Assembly: GCF_020085105.1 (NCBI RefSeq)
Contig: NC_058045.1
Span: forward strand, 9,398,333 to 9,462,332
Length of the DNA: 64,000 nucleotides
Direction of reading: 5' to 3'
Origin: Siniperca chuatsi
Taxonomy: Eukaryota; Chordata; Actinopteri; Centrarchiformes; Sinipercidae
The first letter of the stretch is position 1, and every line of letters starts with the position of its first letter. Shown here one piece after another: positions 59,921-64,000 of the stretch. Made by a program: the position numbers and the translations under genes. Under the pieces are notes generated by a model. That model saw only the letters and a program-made list of their open reading frames with translations, did not search any database and was not told the DNA's origin.

Positions 59921-62900
59921 ATGTCGAAGTCAAAGGATATCATTCACACCCAGCAGCTGCATGCTGCCATGGCGGACACCTTCATTGAGCACATGTGCCT
60001 GCTGGACATCGACTCTGAACCTGCTGTGTCTCGCAACACCGGCATCATCTGCACAATCGGTCAGACTCGTTAACAAACCCTGTTGATTCATCACTTTCTA
60101 CACACTTCGTTCAAAGATTATCTCGTTGTATCTGGGCTTAAAACATCAACACAACCTTACAAACTTCACATATAGCTCAGAGTTGTAAAATCCTATCCTT
60201 CACCTGTCTCCATGCAGGACCTGCCTCCCGATCTGTGGACATGGCCAAGGAAATGATCAAGGCTGGGATGAACATTGCAAGAATGAACTTCTCTCATGGC
60301 ACACATGAAGTGAGTCAGAAATATTCAGCAAATTATGTTTTGTCCCTACTTAACTATTCGCATCTCCAAAAACCTCACTTGAACTTCCCAGCCCGTTGCG
60401 CTACACAATCCCAAATGGTGACGTCACAGCAGGTGATTCACCAGCGGCTGTCAAAGCCAAAACACTTGCTGTGACCTCACTGATTCAAGTGTGTGCAAAA
60501 GTGCAACATGCTCGAGAGTTTGACCCCAGACAGAGTAGCACAGCCGTATTTTCTTTACCCTCTGCAAGTGATTCAAGGTGGATTTACTCTTTACAGCTGC
60601 AGAAGTCAGTGTGGCATTACTCTTGTGGCCTGGTAACTGTCTGTGGCTGTAATGTGATCTGTGAGCGTGTACTTGCCCCCTCAGAGCCGGGTCTATGTTG
60701 TAGCTTGTGATTTGGCGAGCCAACTGCATCACAGCCAAGTCTTTGGCCGACCTTATACTACTGACCCCTCGCCTTTAAAAGTCATACCTCTTTACCTTTT
60801 TCACTGTCACCTGAGTGGATGAGCCATCACATCTATCATCAGCTGTAGTAACACCCGCAGTTGATATTTGGATCTTCAAAGGTTAACAGCAGTGATTTTT
60901 TTCCAATGTAACTCAACTCTCAGAGTGGCTTTTGAGTTGTCTGTGCAGTGGTGTGGTTGCTCAGCACTGCTAAATAAAAATGTCTGCCATGTTTTCAGCA
61001 ACAAAAATAATAAATTGATAATCATAACTCCAGAAAATCACAACAAAGTGGATACGTGATTTGTTATGAGAAGGGCAAAATATATTTGACCTCTGTCTCA
61101 TTGGTGTGTCAGTTGTCAGTACAGCTATAAATAGGTCTTCTCTGAGAGTCAGCCTCACAGCAAAAGTACGAGTAGAAGGCATGGAGTGAAACCATGGAGT
61201 GAGGCGTTCATTATTCAGTGTACAGATTAGACTTTGAATTTGTTATTGTTTTGTTGCATCTAGTATGCATTTACTAGATCCATAGCTGTAGACAGGCAGC
61301 GTAGCAGTTGTGATAGACGTGCTCTCACATTAAGTAGGAAATGAAAAGAATTTGGTTTTTCCTTAAGTTGTCAAACACCCTGCTTTAAAGGCTGAATAAT
61401 GTCATGTGCTAAAAATGTGTTGCAGCTGTCATACAAGATTTAATACATGTAGTTATGTAACCAGTGCCGTGCTGTCCATGTGACTGCGTGACCAAGTTTG
61501 TCCACCTGTTGTTGTATTAACTTAACCACACATTTTGAGATAATCGTTTCGCCGCCAAAATAAAATAAGGTATTATGACGTAGTAATAATTAACTAGTGT
61601 AATTCACTAATGTAAATTCTTTCACTTTTTATGCTGTGCTAGATTTATTGAGGGTTTCAATGTGATAACATCTGTTTTAACGCCCCTCATCATACAGTAC
61701 CATGCTGAGACCATCAAGAATGTCCGTGAGGCAGCTGAAAGCTTCGTGCCAGGATCTGTTGACTACAGACCAGTGGCCATCGCTCTGGACACCAAGGGAC
61801 CAGAAATCAGAACCGGACTTATCAAGGGCGTGAGTTCTGGCCAAATTACCAAGGCTTCAATGAAGCCATTTTTGATTTATTGCACAAACAATTGTATGAC
61901 GGTTTCATTCTGAGAATGAACAAGCTATCTCCCTGGTCTTATTTAGAGTGGCACTGCTGAGGTTGAGCTCAAGAAGGGTGAAACCATCAAGCTCACACTT
62001 GATAACCAGTACATGGAGAAATGTGATGAGAAAGTTCTATGGCTCGACTACAAGAACATCACCAAGGTTGTGCAGACTGGATTCCATGTCTACATTGATG
62101 ATGGTCTGATTTCCCTCAAGGTCAAAGAAGTTGGTAAGTGCACAAACAATCATTTGTTTGGCTAATCTTGTCTACCATTCATGCAGATTTTGCTTTCACC
62201 TTTCTGTTTACTGGTGGAAATTAAGTTTCTCTTCATTCGGTGTGTCCTAAGGCAGCGACTACCTGATGTGTGAGATTGAGAATGGCGGTACGCTGGGCAG
62301 CAAGAAGGGCGTCAACCTGCCTGGAGCTGCTGTCGACCTGCCCGCTCTGTCTGAGAAGGACATTCAGGACCTGCAGTTTGGCGTGGAGCAGGGTGTTGAC
62401 ATGGTCTTCGCCTCCTTCATCCGTAAGGCTGCTGACGTTCAGGCTGTCAGGAAAGCACTGGGCGAGAAGGGCAAGGACATCAAGATCATCAGCAAACTGG
62501 AGAACCACGAGGGTGTGCGCAGGTGGGTGGATTCCCAGTGGTCACTCTTGAATCTGGACAGATGTGAAACTTTGGAGGATTGTTAATCTGATTCTATTTG
62601 TCTGATAGATTTGATGAGATCCTGGAGGCTAGTGATGGCATCATGGTTGCCCGTGGAGACCTGGGCATTGAAATCCCAACAGAGAAGGTCTTCATCGCCC
62701 AGAAGATGATGACTGGCAGGTGCAACAGGATCGGCAAGCCCATCACCTGTGCCACACAGGTCTGTGACATCAGAAGGACGACTGTTTTGTGGGAAACATT
62801 TGAAAAAGAAAAGTGTACCAGAGAGTCTTGTTGTTTCTCCCCAGATGCTGGAGAGCATGACCAAGAAACCTCGGCCCACTCGCGCTGAGGCCAGTGATGT

Positions 62901-62997
62901 CGCCAACGCCGTGCTGGACGGCAACGACTGCATCATGCTGAGTGGTGAGACCGCCAAGGGAGACTACCCCCTGGAGGCCGTGCGCACACAGCACAGG
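59921..62997 (+). CDS. pkm: pyruvate kinase PKM, first seven coding exons
   Basis: Pyruvate kinase makes pyruvate and ATP from phosphoenolpyruvate and ADP, the last step of cytosolic glycolysis. Exons 59921-60059, 60218-60309, 61698-61829, 61947-62133, 62252-62522, 62609-62759 and 62845-62997 join in phase to 375 codons, about 70% of the usual 531. The rest lies beyond the right edge. The N-terminus [20 protein letters not shown] precedes the catalytic barrel blocks [30 protein letters not shown] and [11 protein letters not shown] (with the catalytic Lys), and the signature [14 protein letters not shown]. The B domain comes from the exon at 61947 and part of the next. [14 protein letters not shown] closes the last exon, and its final Arg is unusual where Leu or Met is expected. 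The mutually exclusive M1/M2 exons are not in view. The M-type is favoured over the liver type by the sequence and by the parp6 neighbour. Confidence 0.97.
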
Positions 62998-64000
62998 GTA
63001 AGAACACCCTGACGGGTCCCAAGTGTTATATTGTGTTCAGTGCATGTGTGCACAATATAGACATATTTCATAGCAATGTTAAAACACCATACCACTGTTT
63101 TTGCATGATTTGGTAAGTTGTTTTTTTTTAATTTGACGTAAAAATGGTGCCAATGGTTTTTAATGACAAAAAGCTACCAAATTCACATGATCAAGCAACA
63201 CATTGGTGCTGGTCACTTAATGGTCTTGCACTCTTATTTTTTGTCAGGGCTTTATATACATAGGCTCACTGTTTTGTAGAGACCTGAAGCTGATTGTTGC
63301 GCTTAAAAGAGAAAAAATAATTCTGAAGAGGAATTTTGCTCTTGTAATTGTCACATCAGTCTAATTTGGTCATGTACTGATCATGAAAAATACACAATAA
63401 TCCACGTTTTAGCTTACCACGAGTTCCATAATGGTGCATCCCCAGTTCAGTGATTATCAAGGTCATGAATAATAAACAAGTAACCAAGACATTGAAAAAA
63501 GTAACTTAAAAATGTACTACTCGCAGCAGTAAATATAAACAGTCCATGAAAGACAGGAATGCTTCTATTGTAGATAATGTTTGCTTTGTGGTGTAAGTTA
63601 TATTTTCTAAATCATGTAGTATGAAGAGAAAAGTAGCTTTTATATTGTGAGCACATCCTTGGTATCAGCTTGGGTTTTACTAACAGCTTGTTTAGTATTT
63701 GTTCAACTTGCTTTACACCGCCCCTCCCTCTGTCCATCTGCTACCAAACATCTCTCCTTGTCTTCTTGCATTGTGCTTTAACTGTGTGATCATATTACTC
63801 AATTAGCATGTGTCTGAGGATCTGCAGTGCACAGCAACAGTCCCTGGACATCATGGCCGCCACTGTTGTTTAGCTTCATGTCTCAGTGTGCTTTCAGGTA
63901 TGAAGACCTCTGCACTGAGGTTAACTGCCTCTTTGTTTTGTCCTTTAAAATACAAACTAACTCCTGCAGTTAAAACTGGCTGTGTGACTGCAGCCTGACA
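62998..64000 (+). other. pkm intron running off the window
   Basis: AT-rich sequence after the donor GTAAGA at 62998. The next expected exon, starting with an IAREAEAA-like block, is not found up to base 64000. The open frame at 63810-63998 has no similarity to pyruvate kinase. Confidence 0.7.

Overview
The window is a piece of teleost nuclear genome, most likely a percomorph fish. Six genes can be recognised from their conceptual proteins (edc3, arid3b, cox5a, rpp25, parp6, pkm). All have short introns of fish type with GT-AG borders. The space between exons is littered with short non-autonomous DNA elements of families that I know from spiny-rayed fishes. The same six genes lie at human 15q23-q24, so this is one ancestral linkage block in compact form. 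I see no bacterial, viral or organelle sequence.

Layout, left to right. 1-6.5 kb has no exon that I can assign. It holds two repeats, a CpG-rich candidate promoter near 3.0-3.3 kb and probably the long edc3 3' untranslated region. 6.5-9.4 kb is edc3 (minus strand, six coding exons plus a leader exon). 10.0-17.75 kb is a plus-strand gene for a 1027-residue coiled-coil protein that I do not recognise, with an RFX X-box at its promoter. 18.2-22.9 kb is a minus-strand synaptotagmin-like gene (540 residues, two hydrophobic segments, two C2 domains without the calcium-binding aspartates). 25.6-36.6 kb is arid3b (minus, nine coding exons). 38.5-41.4 kb is cox5a (minus, four coding exons and an intron in the 3' UTR). 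42.8-43.4 kb is single-exon rpp25 (minus). 45.2-52.2 kb is parp6 (minus, about 22 coding exons). 58.5 kb to the right edge is pkm (plus), cut by the window after its seventh coding exon.

These genes do not form an operon-like unit. edc3 (mRNA decapping), rpp25 (RNase P/MRP), cox5a (respiration) and pkm (glycolysis) are housekeeping genes. arid3b is a transcription factor, and parp6 is a mono-ADP-ribosyltransferase. The exon models were built by hand from splice signals, reading-phase continuity and remembered family sequences. Every complete model closes to a whole number of codons, which is a strong internal check.

I did not find a new kind of biological system. The items most worth a second look are the unrecognised coiled-coil gene with its ciliary-type promoter site, a possible alternative hydrophobic N-terminus of parp6, the calcium-blind synaptotagmin-like protein, an orphan CpG promoter with a second X-box, and a palindromic word shared by the edc3 and cox5a promoters.
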